64,000 nucleotides of DNA, taken from positions 138,629,725-138,693,724 of the forward strand of contig CM037588.1 of assembly GCA_021018995.1 (NCBI GenBank). Reading direction: 5' to 3'. The notes beneath the pieces are model-generated. The model was not told where the DNA came from. It saw nothing but the letters and a program-made list of their open reading frames with translations, and made no database searches. Source of the stretch: Chloranthus sessilifolius. Lineage: Eukaryota > Streptophyta > Magnoliopsida > Chloranthales > Chloranthaceae. The translations under genes and the position numbers were made by a program. This document shows, in pieces, positions 35,561-48,500 of this stretch. Within the stretch, counting starts at the first letter, position 1. Each line of letters starts with the position of its first letter.

Positions 35561-37834
35561 TGTAACAACCCAAAATTTTCGTAAATGTTGAATCGTTGAC
35601 CTTTGACGAGAATGCGACCTTTTGACTGATTTGACCTGAGTCAAACATTTGACCTAGGTAACGTGGCCTCAAACCCCACTTGTTATAATTGGGGTTACGT
35701 GCCAAACACGTTAAATCCCAACTCGTACCCTAGGTAGAGCATATGCATGTTTGTGCATGTTGCACACGAACCCGAACCCAATAACCCAACCGAGTGTACA
35801 TGTTTGGCAGGTCGCACGATGCCGCCTTAAATTTTTAGGATAAATAATTAGTAAGAATGAAATTTCGTGTGAATAGTGAGGTTAGATCTTGTGTTTTGGC
35901 CTTTAGAGAGGAGTTCGTATACCGACTCACGGTGTGCCCGCCTAACACTAAATTTGGCCCATGAGTTAAAAGTGGATGTGAATGAGTTTCGTGAGAACAT
36001 CAGTGGGGAGAGATCTGGTTATAGGTGAAGATGGACCACATTTTGACCATTGATAAGGCTTGCACACCGACTCGCGGTGTGCTGGTTTCACACTGGGCCA
36101 AACGCCAATTGATTATAAGTGAAACTTCCTTTGGAAGTTTCACTCGTTTGAAAGAAAAGGGGAGGAGTGAAAGAGAGAGCTTAGAGAAAAAGAGGGAGCT
36201 AGAGAGAGGAGCAACCCCCTTGGGTTTTTGGTTGATTTCTCATTATTTTTATTCTTCTTCTTCATCAATTGCCGCAAGGGAATGTCGTTCGTCGACGTGG
36301 TGACAATTCAAGAGCATGGGAACCCATTTTTCCCAAACCCTCTTTCATTTTGGTTAGAAACCCCGATTTGAAACCCCTTTTTAACGATCGGCATCTCGCA
36401 AGGATCTAGTGAGTTCATAGGGCACAATCTGTGGAGATTGACCTTGGGTTTCATCCCGTTGCGATTGTGAGAAGATTGGGTTTCGAAATCATTGGATTCA
36501 AGAGGAGCATGGGTTTCGGCATTGTCGGTGCCATCCATTGTGTTCTCCGACTTCACGAGTTAGAAAGGTAAGATCTAATTTAATTTGTATGGAATTAGTT
36601 TAGTATTGGTTTATCTGTGTTTGGAATGCGTGAGATGAGTTTTTGGCGATTTGGATCAAGAAAGAAGAAACTCGAATGAGTTTTGAATCTGTCAAAACTG
36701 TTCGATCTATTTTAAAATTGATCGATCATATTGGATAGAACAAAGAAGTATAAAAATTCTGGAGAAAAATCGAACGATCGGATTTGAATGTGGTGCTGAT
36801 ACAACCCCAGTATTTTAGCCGTAACGTTCTGCTCTGAACTCCGATTGATTCAATTTTTATGGCGTTAGAAAGAGGACAAAGACCTCTACAACTTTTGTGA
36901 ATTAACTAACTTACGAATCAAAAGTTTTAAAGGTAAAAAATTGAGTAGGATGTTGGGTCAAGTTTCGAGTTAGCACAAACTTGCCCATTTCTGCCTCGAT
37001 TTTAAGAAAACACTTAAATACGTCGGAGTTGTTAGTAATTAAGATAAATCCTTGATACATCATCATAATTGTGATGTAGATTAAGGGTGGGGAAGCTATC
37101 GATAGGACTTTGCTTGGCTTCGCACAACTTTAAGGTTAAGGTGGGAAAAATTTGACTCACAATCTCATTTTGTACTTGAATTCATGGTTGCTTTGATATG
37201 ATCGAACGCAATGTGATTTGAATTTGATTGGAATTTGAACTAGTATTTGAAATTGGAATTTAGAATCTTTGAGCTTGGAATTTAATTCATGAATTTCATG
37301 AATATGTGATAACTAGCACTTAAATTGTTTCGAATGCATCGAATGTTGAAAAATTTTAAAGTATAAACTCGTATGATTTTGAACTGATTTTAACACGGTT
37401 TTAAAACTTGATATTTGACTGTATTTGAATAATTGAAAGTTTTAAATCATTGGCTAGTACTTGAAATTTTAAATGTGGAACTTCGAAAATGAATTTGAAT
37501 TAAGAACTCTAAATCTGAATTTAGAACTCGAATCCCAACTTGAATCTTGATCAGAACCTTGAATCCCTGAATTTCATACATTGATTCTGTGGACTTTGAA
37601 CCAAGAATCAAAATTTTGGTCGAAATGATCGAAATTTTGGCCGAAATTATCGATTTCGGTCCCCACCGAAATGATAATTTGGATTGAAATTTCGGTCTAA
37701 ATTTGTATGGGATCCAAAATTTCAATTTTCGATCGAAATTTCGGTTCAAAATTTTGATTTCAGTCAAGCCCGAAACCAAAATTATACCCGAAATTTTGAT
37801 CCTTGCTCTGAACTGAAATAAGAACTTGAACTCT

Positions 37835-38165
37835 GAATCGAACTGGCATGATGGCATAACCATGAATCAAACTGGTACGACAGTAAATCCGTGAATTGAA
37901 CTGGCACAGCGGCATATCCGTGAATCGAACCGACACGGTGGCATATCCGAGAATCGAACTGGTACTACAGTTAATCCGTGAATCGAACAGGTACGACGAC
38001 ATATCCGTGAATCGAACCAGCACGACGGTATTTTTGTAAATCGAATAATAAGTCAGGTAAATTGAAGTAGACCGCTATGACGGATTATAAGTACACACTG
38101 TGGACCGCTAGGGCGGATTATTCGTACAATTGTGAACCGCTAGGGCAGATTATATGTAAGTGAAT
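37835..38165. repeat. Tandem subrepeats in LTR D
   Basis: About six diverged units near 30 bp, built on GGCATATCCGTGAATCGAAC (37845-38045), are followed by three units near 33 bp built on GACCGCTAGGGCGGATTAT. Related ATATCCGTG copies occur at the same LTR position in A (3942), E (41165-41225) and F (51180-51300 and the 3' LTR). Confidence 0.8.
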
Positions 38166-38508
38166 CGGACCTAATCTTTGAATCCGAATTGAACTTGATC
38201 TTTGAATTCGAATCAAACTTGATTTTTTGAATCGAACTTGAACTTAAATCTTTGTGAAACTCCACCTAAGACTTATGATTTTCAATTTTTATTTTGATAT
38301 GAAAATGTCCTTGAAAATTTCGTTTGATATGAAAATGACTTGACCGTTCTGAGATGATGGCTTTGAAGCATATCCCTATTTTAAAATGAAATGTTTTTTA
38401 AAAACTTGTATTTGAATCTGCATTTTGATGAGAAACTGCTTTGAAATCTTGTTATTGAATCTATGCATGATCTGATAAAATATAAGTGTTCTTGAGTTTT
38501 CTCTAATG

Positions 38509-38638
38509 AGCTTAGACTGTTAGCTCACTCCGACTATACGTCACAGGTATAACACTTGATCAGGACACCAGACTTGAAGAGAGTCTAATTTTGCGTACCG
38601 AAAGAAGGAGACCTTGCGTTTGAGGATTTTACCCATAG
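38509..38638 (+). promoter_or_regulatory. Acceptor-like box and short terminal frame in LTR D
   Basis: GAGCTTAGACTG, TTAGCTCACTC and GACTATACGTCACAG|GTAT end at 38546/38547. In phase 1 the following frame reads GITLDQDTRLEESL and ends GFYP-stop at 38638, with one internal TGA. The closing FYP matches the ends in A (FYP) and C (FFP). Confidence 0.5.
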
Positions 38639-39075
38639 ATTGGGGTTTGTGAACATTGGTAAGATTTTGGGGATTGTAGATTTCTGACTTGGCGCATCTA
38701 GGTGGGTTGTATAACTATAACATCAATTTTTGTACGTACATTGTACACTACAGTGTGGGTGATGGTCGGCCATCATCGGTAGTTTAGTTGCTTCTTTTGA
38801 ATTAAGTGTTCTTTATATATAAATAGAGATTTGATTTTAGTTCTGTCATATGTATATCTGTTTTGATTTCCGTTCCATATGTATATCTTCTTTGATTTTC
38901 ATGCTTATATGTGGATGTACCAAGTATTATGTTTTCAGATTGTGATCTATGATCTGGCGATTCGGGTTTTCCCAATTGATCAAAAAATAAATTATCTCTA
39001 AAAATTATGTTGGGAAAATCCTGGCTGTCAAAGCTACCCTTAAAGAATATGTAGGAGATAATTGTCTCGACATGT

Positions 39076-39259
39076 CACTACAAATATAAGGTGTTTCAGC
39101 GGCACTTGTTGTTAAGGCAGTTTTTTGTAGCGGTAGGATTAATAGCGCTAGTTTTTGGTAGCGGCAGGACTAATAGCGGCAGTTTTTGGTAGTGATAAGA
39201 CTAATAGCAGCAGTTTTTTGTTAAAAAAACTGCCACTAATAGGCTTATTTTTTGTAGTG
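39076..39259. mobile_element. Small non-autonomous CACTA element
   Basis: It starts CACTACAAATATAAGG and ends ...TATTTTTTGTAGTG, the inverted CACTA terminus. Subterminal repeats AGCGGCAGTTTTTGGTAG are visible. At 184 bp it has no coding capacity. The three flanking bases (TGT and CGT) differ at one position, so the target duplication is not exact. The stretch 39260-39816 holds nothing I recognise. Confidence 0.8.
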
Positions 39260-39816
39260 CGTGTGTAATAACTGCTACAAAACCTTCATCTCCTCCTTGT
39301 TTCTTCATTTAAAAAATTGCATTTACAACCTTCATTGCACGTATAGTTGGAATTACCTTCTTTCCACGTAGCGGCTATTTCCAACTGTTTTCCTTTCAAA
39401 AACAAATTGTGTTTTTGTAGAGAATAGTGGGTAGCAATGTACTTGGCTTCTTATATGCGATTCAAATAAATACCATCTCATATATTTATTTATAAAAAAT
39501 GCACTTGTTTATTTAAAATTAAAAAAATATCCATATTATATATGAAAGGGAGCTATAATTTGCACTCGAGATTTGTACTTTGGCATATGATTCAAAAATA
39601 AAGACCTAGTATTTTTGGGATTTGTGGCACGTTGAATACTATTTAAGCCGTCTGATTTAAAGGCCACGACATATAGATCTTTGGTGCCAAAGATGGGCAC
39701 AAAATGCATTCTCTATCATTCGTCGAGTAAGTCGTGCGACTCTCACTGCATACGCTCGCACTAAGACCCTTACTATTTGGGATGCATGCCCCGCGAAACC
39801 ACTAAAAAGTGATGGT

Positions 39817-40155
39817 ATGGGGTTACATGTGACATACCTCCTAAAAAGTGATCCAAGAATTATGTCTGATGTACGCCCATCCAACATACTCACTGCGAAA
39901 CTAGCCCTTTCGCCCTATCGGGCATCAGCTGTGCGGCCCATGCCTCAGATTATTCGACCACCAGGCATTGCAAATAACTCAGTTCTTCTAAGTTCGGACT
40001 TAGAGGATGATACTCTGGAGAATTCGATGGAGTCGAAGGATGAGGAGGACTCCTATTGGATACCTCTCATGCAACATCATCGCAATGATAGCTCGGACGA
40101 CGGGAGTAGCTCCCCCATTCATATGGTCACTGGTGGCAACGACGCAACCTTGTAG
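39817..40155 (+). CDS. Hypothetical 112-residue open frame
   Basis: An open frame with a Ser/Asp/Glu-rich C-terminal half (SSDLEDDTLENSMES, KDEEDSYW). I do not recognise a family. It lies between the small CACTA element and the end of element E, an area of decayed repeats. It could be the C-terminal exon of a degraded transposase or plain chance. No promoter or splice context supports it strongly. Confidence 0.2.
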   Translation: MGLHVTYLLKSDPRIMSDVRPSNILTAKLALSPYRASAVRPMPQIIRPPGIANNSVLLSSDLEDDTLENSMESKDEEDSYWIPLMQHHRNDSSDDGSSSPIHMVTGGNDATL

Positions 40156-40620
40156 TAATATTTGGATAAGTCGCTTTTTTTCCGCACTTGTATTTGTCTT
40201 AATTTTATAATTTGATTTCCAATTAACCTACTTTTGAATATAATGGCCTCATGTACTATGTACTTTCCTGAATCGTACAAGCGGCTATTATAGAGTTAGT
40301 GTGACGACCCCTCTTTACATTTCCAAAATACCGGGAAGGACGGCTTGCCAACCCATTGATAAATCGATAAGCCGGAAATAATTCATACATATATCAGAGA
40401 ATAACAAAAGATCTTTATTTCTATGCCAAAAAGTAAGAAAAAATAACGGTTCAAATTCCATGTGAAAACACATGAACAAAAGAATCGAAACGAACCACCG
40501 ACGGTTCACAAAAAAATATATAATAATTACAAAATAAACAGGCCGGACGTACAAAGCCAAAACTAGTCTCTAAAAAAAAAACACCAGAAACAAAGCAGTA
40601 TCTTAAACAGGAAAGAATTC

Positions 40621-40745
40621 TTATGGAGGAATCTTAGACTCTTCTTTAGGAATGTAGTCCGGGTCACTCTCGTAACCCCGAGCCTCTTTATCTAAATCAG
40701 TACCTGTGACGTATAGTCAGGGTGAGCTAACAGTCTAAGCTCAGC
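40621..40745 (-). promoter_or_regulatory. Acceptor-like box and acidic terminal frame in LTR E
   Basis: The minus strand gives GAGCTTAGACTG, TTAGCTCACCC and GACTATACGTCACAG|GTAC with AG at 40705-40704. In phase 1 the next frame is fully open, GTDLDKEARGYESDPDYIP then KEESKIPP and stop at 40621. ESDP followed by YIP or similar recurs in A, C and F. Confidence 0.55.
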
Positions 40746-41639
40746 AGACGAAACTCAATTTATCACATTTTATCATAATAAGAGGTTTTCAAAGACTGAA
40801 ATTTAATCAGGTGTTGAGTTAAATTTCAATTCTAAAATAATAAGAGGATTTCAAAACAGGTATTCGTTTACAAAATTCCAATTCTAAAATAATTAGGTGT
40901 TGTGTTATGAATGGAAAATCAAACAAGTCTAGAGTTCATATGGTTTCAGATTCTAATTCATGCATGCTTCCTTATTTAAATGACTTAAGCTATAACTTAG
41001 AGTTCTTCTTAAGTTACTATATCATGAGAGCAGGAATAAAATCGATGGGAGCCCCTAACTAACCATCGTTGTTCAATGAACCCTTTTAAGGAGAAATGCA
41101 ACAAGCCCCTACGTTATGAGGGTATCTTGTGTCATATAGATACTCAATCAAATAGGTTCAGAGAAAAACTCACGGATATCTCGCCGTGTTAGTCACGGAT
41201 ATCCTGCCGCGTCGGTGGGAATTTGTTCACGAGAATCTTAAATCACATGCAAATTCTAATACATATCTCAGATGCAAATTCTAGTATATAATTCAGATGC
41301 AGAAATTCAGGAGTCAGGATTTAAATTCACATTCAAATGTATTCAGAAATCATGGTTCAAAGTTTATGCTAATCAAATTCATGTCAGGTTTAAATCATAT
41401 TCGGAGTTCATATAAAAAAAACAGATTCATATTATTTTAGACAAGAATGTAATAAATATTAAGGTTCCTCTACCTTAGACTGGATTCGATCACGGCTATT
41501 CAAAAATCCTCACTAGGGTTTTCCACACTTAACCTATATTAATTTAACACCACATATGCGTTAATAATGTTTAAAACCAACAGACAAAATTTTCCCAGAG
41601 TTCTTCGAAGGAAAAATTAAAAGAGCCAGAAACAGGGGA

Positions 41640-41815
41640 AATTCGAACGCTCGGTTTCATTTTCGAACGTTTGATTTCAAATTCGAACATTTGATTTTCA
41701 AATCGAATGTTCGATTTCTTCAGAAATCGAACCTGTCACTCAAGGCCAAAATCGATCGTTCGATTTCAAATTTGAACGTTCGATTTTAGATTCGAACGTT
41801 CGATTCCTTCAGATT
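41640..41815. repeat. Palindrome cluster in LTR E
   Basis: Seven or eight copies of the perfect 12-bp palindrome TCGAACGTTCGA or near variants. The same motif reappears upstream of ORFX of this element at 45045-45225. Confidence 0.85.
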
Positions 41816-42593
41816 TCTACTGTTTTCAATTTCTTTCCCATGACTTGATTTTCTCCAAATAAATCTCGATTTCTTTCCTAATTTCTTATACTAACTAGTC
41901 TAAATTCAGGTATAATTCAAGCAACCAGTAAACATAAAAGAGCTAACCTTTCAAGGGGGATTTATTGGTTTCCAATGATTCAATCCCACGCATCAGATTG
42001 AATCTTGCGAAGTCCAATGTCGGTAGATTCCAGAAAGTGCTCCACTTTACCTCAGATTACACCTCACCTCTTAATCATGCGGATAATGCATTAAATCTGA
42101 TCGGTTCCCATACTATCTACACTACTTACTTTCAATATTCTCAAACAAAATAGTGGTGGATTCCAATGCCTTTCTATTGTCACGATCACGAGAATGATCG
42201 TAAATTTAGGCGATCTTTGCGAGGAATACAAAACTCCATATTTCAGGTTCTCACGAGAGAAGGGAACTGAGAATTAATTCTTCCTTCTTCTCTTCTTATA
42301 AGACAAACATGCCAAAACAAATATCTTGATATTTACCCAAAATATCAAGATATTTAGTTTACAAATTCTGTCCACTTAATTTTAAGTTGGTCTTCGGTGC
42401 TGAGCACGCATACACGAGTCGGTGTACGAGTCATTGGCTAAAGGTCTACACCAAGTCTAAACCAACTTTCTTTTCACCAATAGCATTCATTCAAGTTTAC
42501 TTACTCATAACTTCCAAAGTTATTGTGTATTTTTTTTTGGGCACACATACCGAGGTAAACGTGTTCGGGTTCAAAAATTTTCAAGTTATTACA

Positions 42594-43524
42594 TTCTCCC
42601 TTCCTTAGAAATTTTCGTCCTCGAAAATGCTATCCAGGGCATTGGATTGGAAAGGTAGAATGCATTCGAAAACAGAATGTCACCATTCAAGAGAATCAAA
42701 TCCTTTAACAAAATTAAAATTTAAAGATAACTTATTTAAAAGAAAATCATGCAAGGTCCACAATCACAAAATAGTCATGACCCCTAAACACATCCAGGTC
42801 AATCATGCCATCTAACATTGTGTAATCGAAGGCTTCAAATTGAGGAACGTCACTCGAATTTCAATACATATCGGTCAGGTCTATGGTTAACTCCCATCCT
42901 ATACAAAAGTTCTTAATATAACATATTAAATTCAGTCATAGACTTAATTAGTATGGGTCACAGTGTGACAGGCTTCACCAATCACGCTTTTAAGGGACGA
43001 GATCCGTAGTAACCTAAATGTACTTCGTGTGGTATCCCATACTGCTATAAAGGAGTTGCATCCGTACATGGATGCCTATATTTCAAGTGACACATGCCTG
43101 GGAAAAATACCCCACCGTGACTCAAGTTTAACAGTTAAGAATTTTATCATATTACATTGTCATATTAAACACACACATATATTTTGAACTGGATAGAATC
43201 AGTAAAGTATTCTTAAAATCGATCTAATCATACAGGTATTTTCAAAATTTGATATCTTGTAGAATTATAAATTCTCATATGAAATTTTGAATTAGGCCAT
43301 CGAAATAAAATAGCACGACACGCATTCAAAACCCAACAAAAGATCAAATATGCACACAGATCAAATCACAACAGTTATAAATATTTCACATGACCAGTTA
43401 AATATATAAATAGCAAAGAGAAGTAGAACCGCCAGGTTCTAATAATTCTCACCAAACATTTAATATTTACATTCCCCAAAAATTTTAAATTTCAAAAAGA
43501 AATTTTGCATCCACCGCCACCTCT
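42594..43524 (-). other. Non-coding spacer between ORFX-C and the 3' LTR of element E
   Basis: About 930 bp with no long frame on the element strand. The end next to the LTR (TTTTCGAGGACGAAAATTTC then the polypurine tract) matches the corresponding stretch before the 3' LTRs of A and B, so it belongs to the element. A donor-like TTTG|GTGAGAATT occurs about 90 bp after the ORFX stop. Confidence 0.6.
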
Positions 43525-44816
43525 CTAATCCTCGTCATCATCAGCTGATCCAGCCTCCTGATCTTCCGCATCCCCTGCTCCAAAAGTAGAAGCACGGGTT
43601 GTAGAGGCACGGATATCAGCCATGCAGGTGGCGTAATCCATAGGATAAGCATGCTGCATCAAGTAGGTTAGCATGCCCTCATGGAACTCTAATTGACTGC
43701 GCATGGAGCTCAAGTGCTGAGTCAATGAGTGTATCTGCTGACTCATTGCAGTCATCTGCTTGGTGAACTCCGATAAGGTGAGCACATCAGCATGTGGGAC
43801 CTATGGCTGGATAGGTGGTGGCATCTAAACAGGTGCAGGTGGCTGGTCTATAGGCACTGACTACTCTGGCTCCGGTGCGACTTGTTCAACAGCTTCTTGA
43901 TCAACTGCTTCTTGATCAGCAGCTTCCTGGGGAGCCTTCAGTAACTACCTGTAGCTCCTCCTCCAATCTTTTATTTTATAAGTCTTGACATTGGCGGTGG
44001 ACTTGGGTTCATCATTCGAAATTTCATACTCATCCCGCCATCGTAATCCTCAATCATGAGAGAGATTAGCCGGGCATATGAAATTTCTTTTATAGGGGCC
44101 TTCCTCTTTTTACCCATTTTCTCACGAGCCGCGATTATACCTTTAAATACAACCTCTGGGGCACTAAACCAATTTTCTTGAAAAGCGGAAAATAAAGCTT
44201 TTTGAATGATACCCCGCCTTTTCGATATGTGCCCAAATGGGTATAGGCTACTCTTGAATATCACATCGAGCATCCACATTGTTTTCGCCAATTGGACTCA
44301 GGTTACCGATTGCCTGGACCCATGTAGCCCATGTGTCATTGCTGCGATGACATCATGATATCCTACTGGTTTGGGGTTTGGTGCCAACAAACTCATGGTT
44401 GGTGAATACTCGGTAGGACAAGCCATCGCCTCAGAGATATCATCGAGATCGAACTCGTAATCTCGCCCATCTATCGAAGTATATATCTTCTTCCCATCAC
44501 CCTGACGCATGTGTTAGTAAAACAGTCGTACCTATCGAGGGTAAAAATGGGTGTGAAAAGGTTGGAGTAGGGTCCCCAACTCAACTTTTTCTAAATAATC
44601 ACGCGCCCATTGCGTGGTTGCCTATTGTTCAAACAGCTTGAGGTCAAAGGATCACTCGTCGTCAAAATCCTTTTCACTCCACCACTCATTGGGTTGTTCA
44701 CGTGGTGGAGGAGGTGGTGTTGGTTGTGGTGGTGGTGGTTGACTAGAAGAACTGGCCTTTGATGCGGGCCGTTTCGAAGTAGGAATTTTGGTAGTCGCAT
44801 GCTTCTTGGGCCCCAT
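43525..44816 (-). pseudogene. ORFX-C of element E: 3' ORF, putative plant transposon protein family
   Basis: The minus-strand ATG at 44816 opens MGPKKHATTKIPTSKRP, a basic N-terminus parallel to MGPRTKN of A and B, followed by a Pro-rich stretch and NEWWSEKDF. The conserved core contains IAAMTHGLHG, TMWMLDVIFKSSLYPF, IIQKALFSAFQENWFS and EISYARLISLMIEDY. The C-terminal part holds a likely coiled coil (FTKQMTAMSQQIHSLTQHL) and ends in an acidic AGSADDDED with stop at 43525. At least six stops or frame breaks occur, several in the first third. Unlike A and B, an acidic tail is encoded directly, so splicing into the LTR may not be needed. It lies between pol and the 3' LTR. Similarity to A/B is moderate, implying long divergence. 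Confidence 0.75.
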
Positions 44817-45044
44817 TTGAATCAAAAGGGAATCACACGAAAGTCTTAAAATGCAAAAATAACCAAGTTAGTGTTTTACCTCTTCAAGCGAGTTAGAATC
44901 CAATTCCGGCACCAAAATCTAGCTTGGATGGATCCTGAAGATAGAATGGTGAATTCGCACGAAAAAGGGAAGAAGGAAAACCCCCAAAAGTCTCGAATAG
45001 AAAACACAATTGAGGGAAATAACCCTCGAGTGTTAACTTAAGTC

Positions 45045-45225
45045 GACAAAATCAATCATTCGATTTATAATTCGAACGTTCGATTTTGAATTCGAATGTT
45101 CGATTTTGAATTCAAATGTTTGTTTTTATAGAAAGAATGCTCAGAAGCCCGGCAATTTCGAACGCTCGATTTTGATTTCGACCGTTCGATTTTGAATTCG
45201 AACGTTCAATTTTGACAGAAATTGT
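45045..45225. repeat. Palindrome cluster of element E, upstream of ORFX
   Basis: About seven copies of TCGAACGTTCGA or variants lie between the ORFX start (44816) and the pol end (45574). The motif is the one found in this element's own LTR. The rest of the spacer, 45226-45573, shows nothing further. Confidence 0.85.
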
Positions 45226-45573
45226 CAAGTTTGAAAATTTTAAAATTTTGAGGACTTTGAGGCCTCATTCAGGTTCTGTACTTGTAGTTCAAATTCAATA
45301 CAAACCTAAGCATCAAACAATTTATATAATCGACTTCTCAGTCCATGGATTTCCCATTTTTAGGCAACAAAGCAAATGATACTTGGTCCGTTCAGTTGCA
45401 TATATGTTATCTAAAGTGGACAAACTGTATAATCCTAGTTACAATAACTGAAACGACATCGATTCATATATATTTAAGAAATTTGTATATATATACAAGT
45501 CACATTGAATGTAATCCAAAAATAAAGTGTTATTACATTCCTTAAACAATCCACATTTACAAAATTTCCAATT

Positions 45574-48500
45574 TCACTCAAATAAGCGCGAAAATTGTTC
45601 TCGAATCTCAGCTTTGTGCTCCCAAGTGGCTTCCTCTGATGAATGGTTCTGCCGTTTCACAAGCAGTAAGGGAATCTGCTTGGTCCGTAAGATTTGTTCT
45701 TTGCGGTCCAAGATCTGTACTGGCTCATCAACCAATGTTAGACTATCCTGAATCTCAATGGGTTGGTAGTCTAACACATGAGTCGGGTCTTTAATATACC
45801 TCCGCAACATGGACACGTGAAACACATTGTGCATGCTGGATAGTTGCGGCGATAATGCTACTCTGTAAGCAACTTCACCGACTCAGTCCATTATCTCAAA
45901 AGGCCCAACATAACGAAGACTTGGCTTTCCTCGTTTGCCGAAATGCATCACGCCTTTTGTAGGTGAGATTCAGACAAAGACATTGTCTCCAACTCGAAAT
46001 ATAAGCATTAACTACTATCTCATAAATTAAAGGAGTGTAAGGTGATTAATGCAATTAAGCTCACCTGAAAATTAACATGTCTCCTCTTGAGATCGGCATA
46101 GCTCTTTTGGCGACTTTGAGCTACTTGTAATCATTCACGGATCAATCGAACTATTTCGGTCGTACTCCCCGTGATCTCTAGGCCTAAAATGAGCTTCTCG
46201 CCCACTTCTTCCCAGTTAAGCGGAGACCTGCATCTCGGACCATACAAAGCCTCGTAGGGAGCCATACCATTGCTAGCCTGGTAGCTATTATTATAGGCGA
46301 ATTCAATTAGAGGTAAGTGTTGGTCCCATGACCCTTGAAAATCCAACATGCAAGCACGTAGCATGTCCTCTATGATCTGGTTCACTTGCTCAGTTTGCCC
46401 ATCGGTGTGAGGGTGAAATACCGAGCTGAAATCAAGTCTAGAACCCATCCCTTCCTAAAATCGTTGCCATAACTGAGACATGTACAACGGGTCTCTATCG
46501 GACACAATACTGATCAATATACCATGCCACCTGACTATCTCCTTGAGGTATAATTTTGCGAGTTTGCTGGCAGTATATGTCGTATTGTAAGACAGAAAAT
46601 GAGCAGACTTAGTCAATCAATCAACAATGACCCAGATGACATTATTTTTCCTTAGAGTTCTCGGCAACCCGAGAATGAAGTCCATTGAAATGGTTTCCCA
46701 TTTCCACTTTGGTATAGGTAATGGTTGTGAAAACCCAGATGGGTTTCGGTGATCAACCTTGACCTGCTGATATACCAAACATCGTGATACGTACTCAACC
46801 ACATCTCTCTTTAAACCACTCCACTAGAAACTATTTTTTAGATCCTGATACATCTTGGTACTGTCTGGATGGATGGCATGCATAGATTTGTGAAACTCTT
46901 CAAAAATAGTATCACGAAGCTCAGTATTGCTTGGTACGCATACCCGGTCTCGAAACAGCAGGGTCCCGTCTTTTCTAATGGAGAAATCTGTCTTACTACC
47001 ACTAATCACAATCCGTCTGATAGCCATAAGATCATCATCGGTGATCTGTAGCTTACGGATGCTCTCAAATAGTGTAGAACGAATGACAATAGTAGCCATC
47101 AAAGCTCCTGAACCTTTAACATCAAACCGTGTGCTGCATAATGCCATATCTTCAAATAAGTGCCATCGATGCACTCTCGCAATAAGATGTGACAACTGAG
47201 CAAAGGACCTTCGACTCAATGCATTTGCTACGACATTCGCCTTATCAGGTTGATACTGGATGGAGCAATCATAGTCTTTCAAGAATTCCATCCATCGTCG
47301 CTGCCTCATATTTAAGTCCTTTTGGGTGAAAAGGTATTTAAGGCTCTTATGATCGATAAATATATTGAACGTTTCATCGTAGAGGTAATGCCGCCAGATC
47401 TTTAGCGCAAAGATTACAACTACCAACTCCAGATCATGAGTTGGATAACTCTTCTCGTTGTCTTTGAGCTGCCGAGAGCCATATGTAATGACTCTCTCAT
47501 TCTGATTAAGCACACAGCCTAACCCACCGTATGAAGCATCACTGCATACTGCGAAACCTCCACTGTTAGAAGGTATGGCAAGCACTGGCGTAATGGTTAA
47601 TTGCTTCTTGAGCTCCTGAAACTCTGCTCACACTGCTATGTCCAATCAAACTTAGTATTTTTTTTCGTAAGCTGTGTAAGCGGACCTGAGATCTTAGAGA
47701 AACCCTCAACAAATCTCCTGTAGTATCCCGCCAAATCAAGGAAACTACGAACCTCTGTAACCATCTTCGGCTGTTCCCAGTTCACAACCGACTTAATCTT
47801 TGTTAGATCAACTGATATGCTAGTCTCATAGATGACATGTCCCAAGAAGCTCACCTATTCAAGCCAAAACTCACACTTGCTGAGTTTTGCATACAACTGG
47901 TGGTCTCTGAGTGTTTGAAGAGCCACTCTTACGTGTTGTTCGTGCTCCGCTCATATTCTCGAATAGTTGAGAATGTCATCTACGAAAATAACCACTGATT
48001 TGTCAAGGTGTGGTTTGAATACCTGGTTCATCAAGTCCATGAACGATGCTGGCGCGTTCGTTGGTCCAAAAGGCATAACCAGGAACTTATAGTGACCATA
48101 CCTCGTGCGAAAAGCAGTCTTTGGAATGTCTTCCACCTTAATCTTTAATTGACGATAGCCTAATCTCAAATCGATCTTTGAAAAGAACCTTGTGACTTGT
48201 AGCTGATCAAAGAGGTCATCTATCCACGAAAGTGGGTAATGATTCTTAATCGTTAACCTGTTTAGCTGACGATAATCGATCCAAAGTCTCATTGATCCAT
48301 CCTTCTTTTTCACAAACAAAATTGGTGCTCCCTAAGGAGACATACTCGGCCTGATAAAGCCTTATTCTTACAGCTCCTAAAGTTGCTCTTTCAGTTCTTT
48401 CAACTCAGCTGACACCATTCGATATGGAGCCTTCGACAACGGTCGGTACTCGACACTAACTCAATCACGAACTCGATCTTCCAATCAGGTGGCAATTTAG

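Larger units (their letters stand above)
35561..39032 (+). mobile_element. Solo LTR D (3.5 kb) of the same LTR group
   Basis: It begins TGTAACAACCC and ends CCTGGCTGTCAAA, a mutated form of the CTGTCACA terminus of B and F. It is flanked by GCCAC (35556-35560) and GCTAC (39033-39037), a target duplication with one change. It has no internal coding region, so it is probably a solo LTR left by recombination. Inside are TATAAG (36114), a hairpin GTGAAACTTCC/GGAAGTTTCAC (36119-36143), weak palindromes near 36690-36790, tandem subrepeats (37835-38165), the acceptor-like box (38509-38546) and a short frame ending FYP-stop at 38638. Confidence 0.75.
40300..42593 (-). mobile_element. 3' LTR of element E
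   Basis: On the minus strand it runs from TGTAATAACTTG, just after polypurine AAGGAAGGGAGAA, to GAGGGGTCGTCACA. A near-identical copy of its terminal 275 bp begins at 63724, which proves the pair. In transcription order it has two AAATATC..GATATTT palindromes (42355-42320), TATAAG (near 42301), a palindrome cluster (41815-41640), ATATCCGTG repeats (41225-41165), the acceptor-like box and an acidic frame (40745-40621). Confidence 0.9.

Noticed and set aside
37447-38023. Minus-strand frames in solo LTR D
   Set aside because: They are composed of tandem subrepeat translation and have no counterpart in other LTRs.
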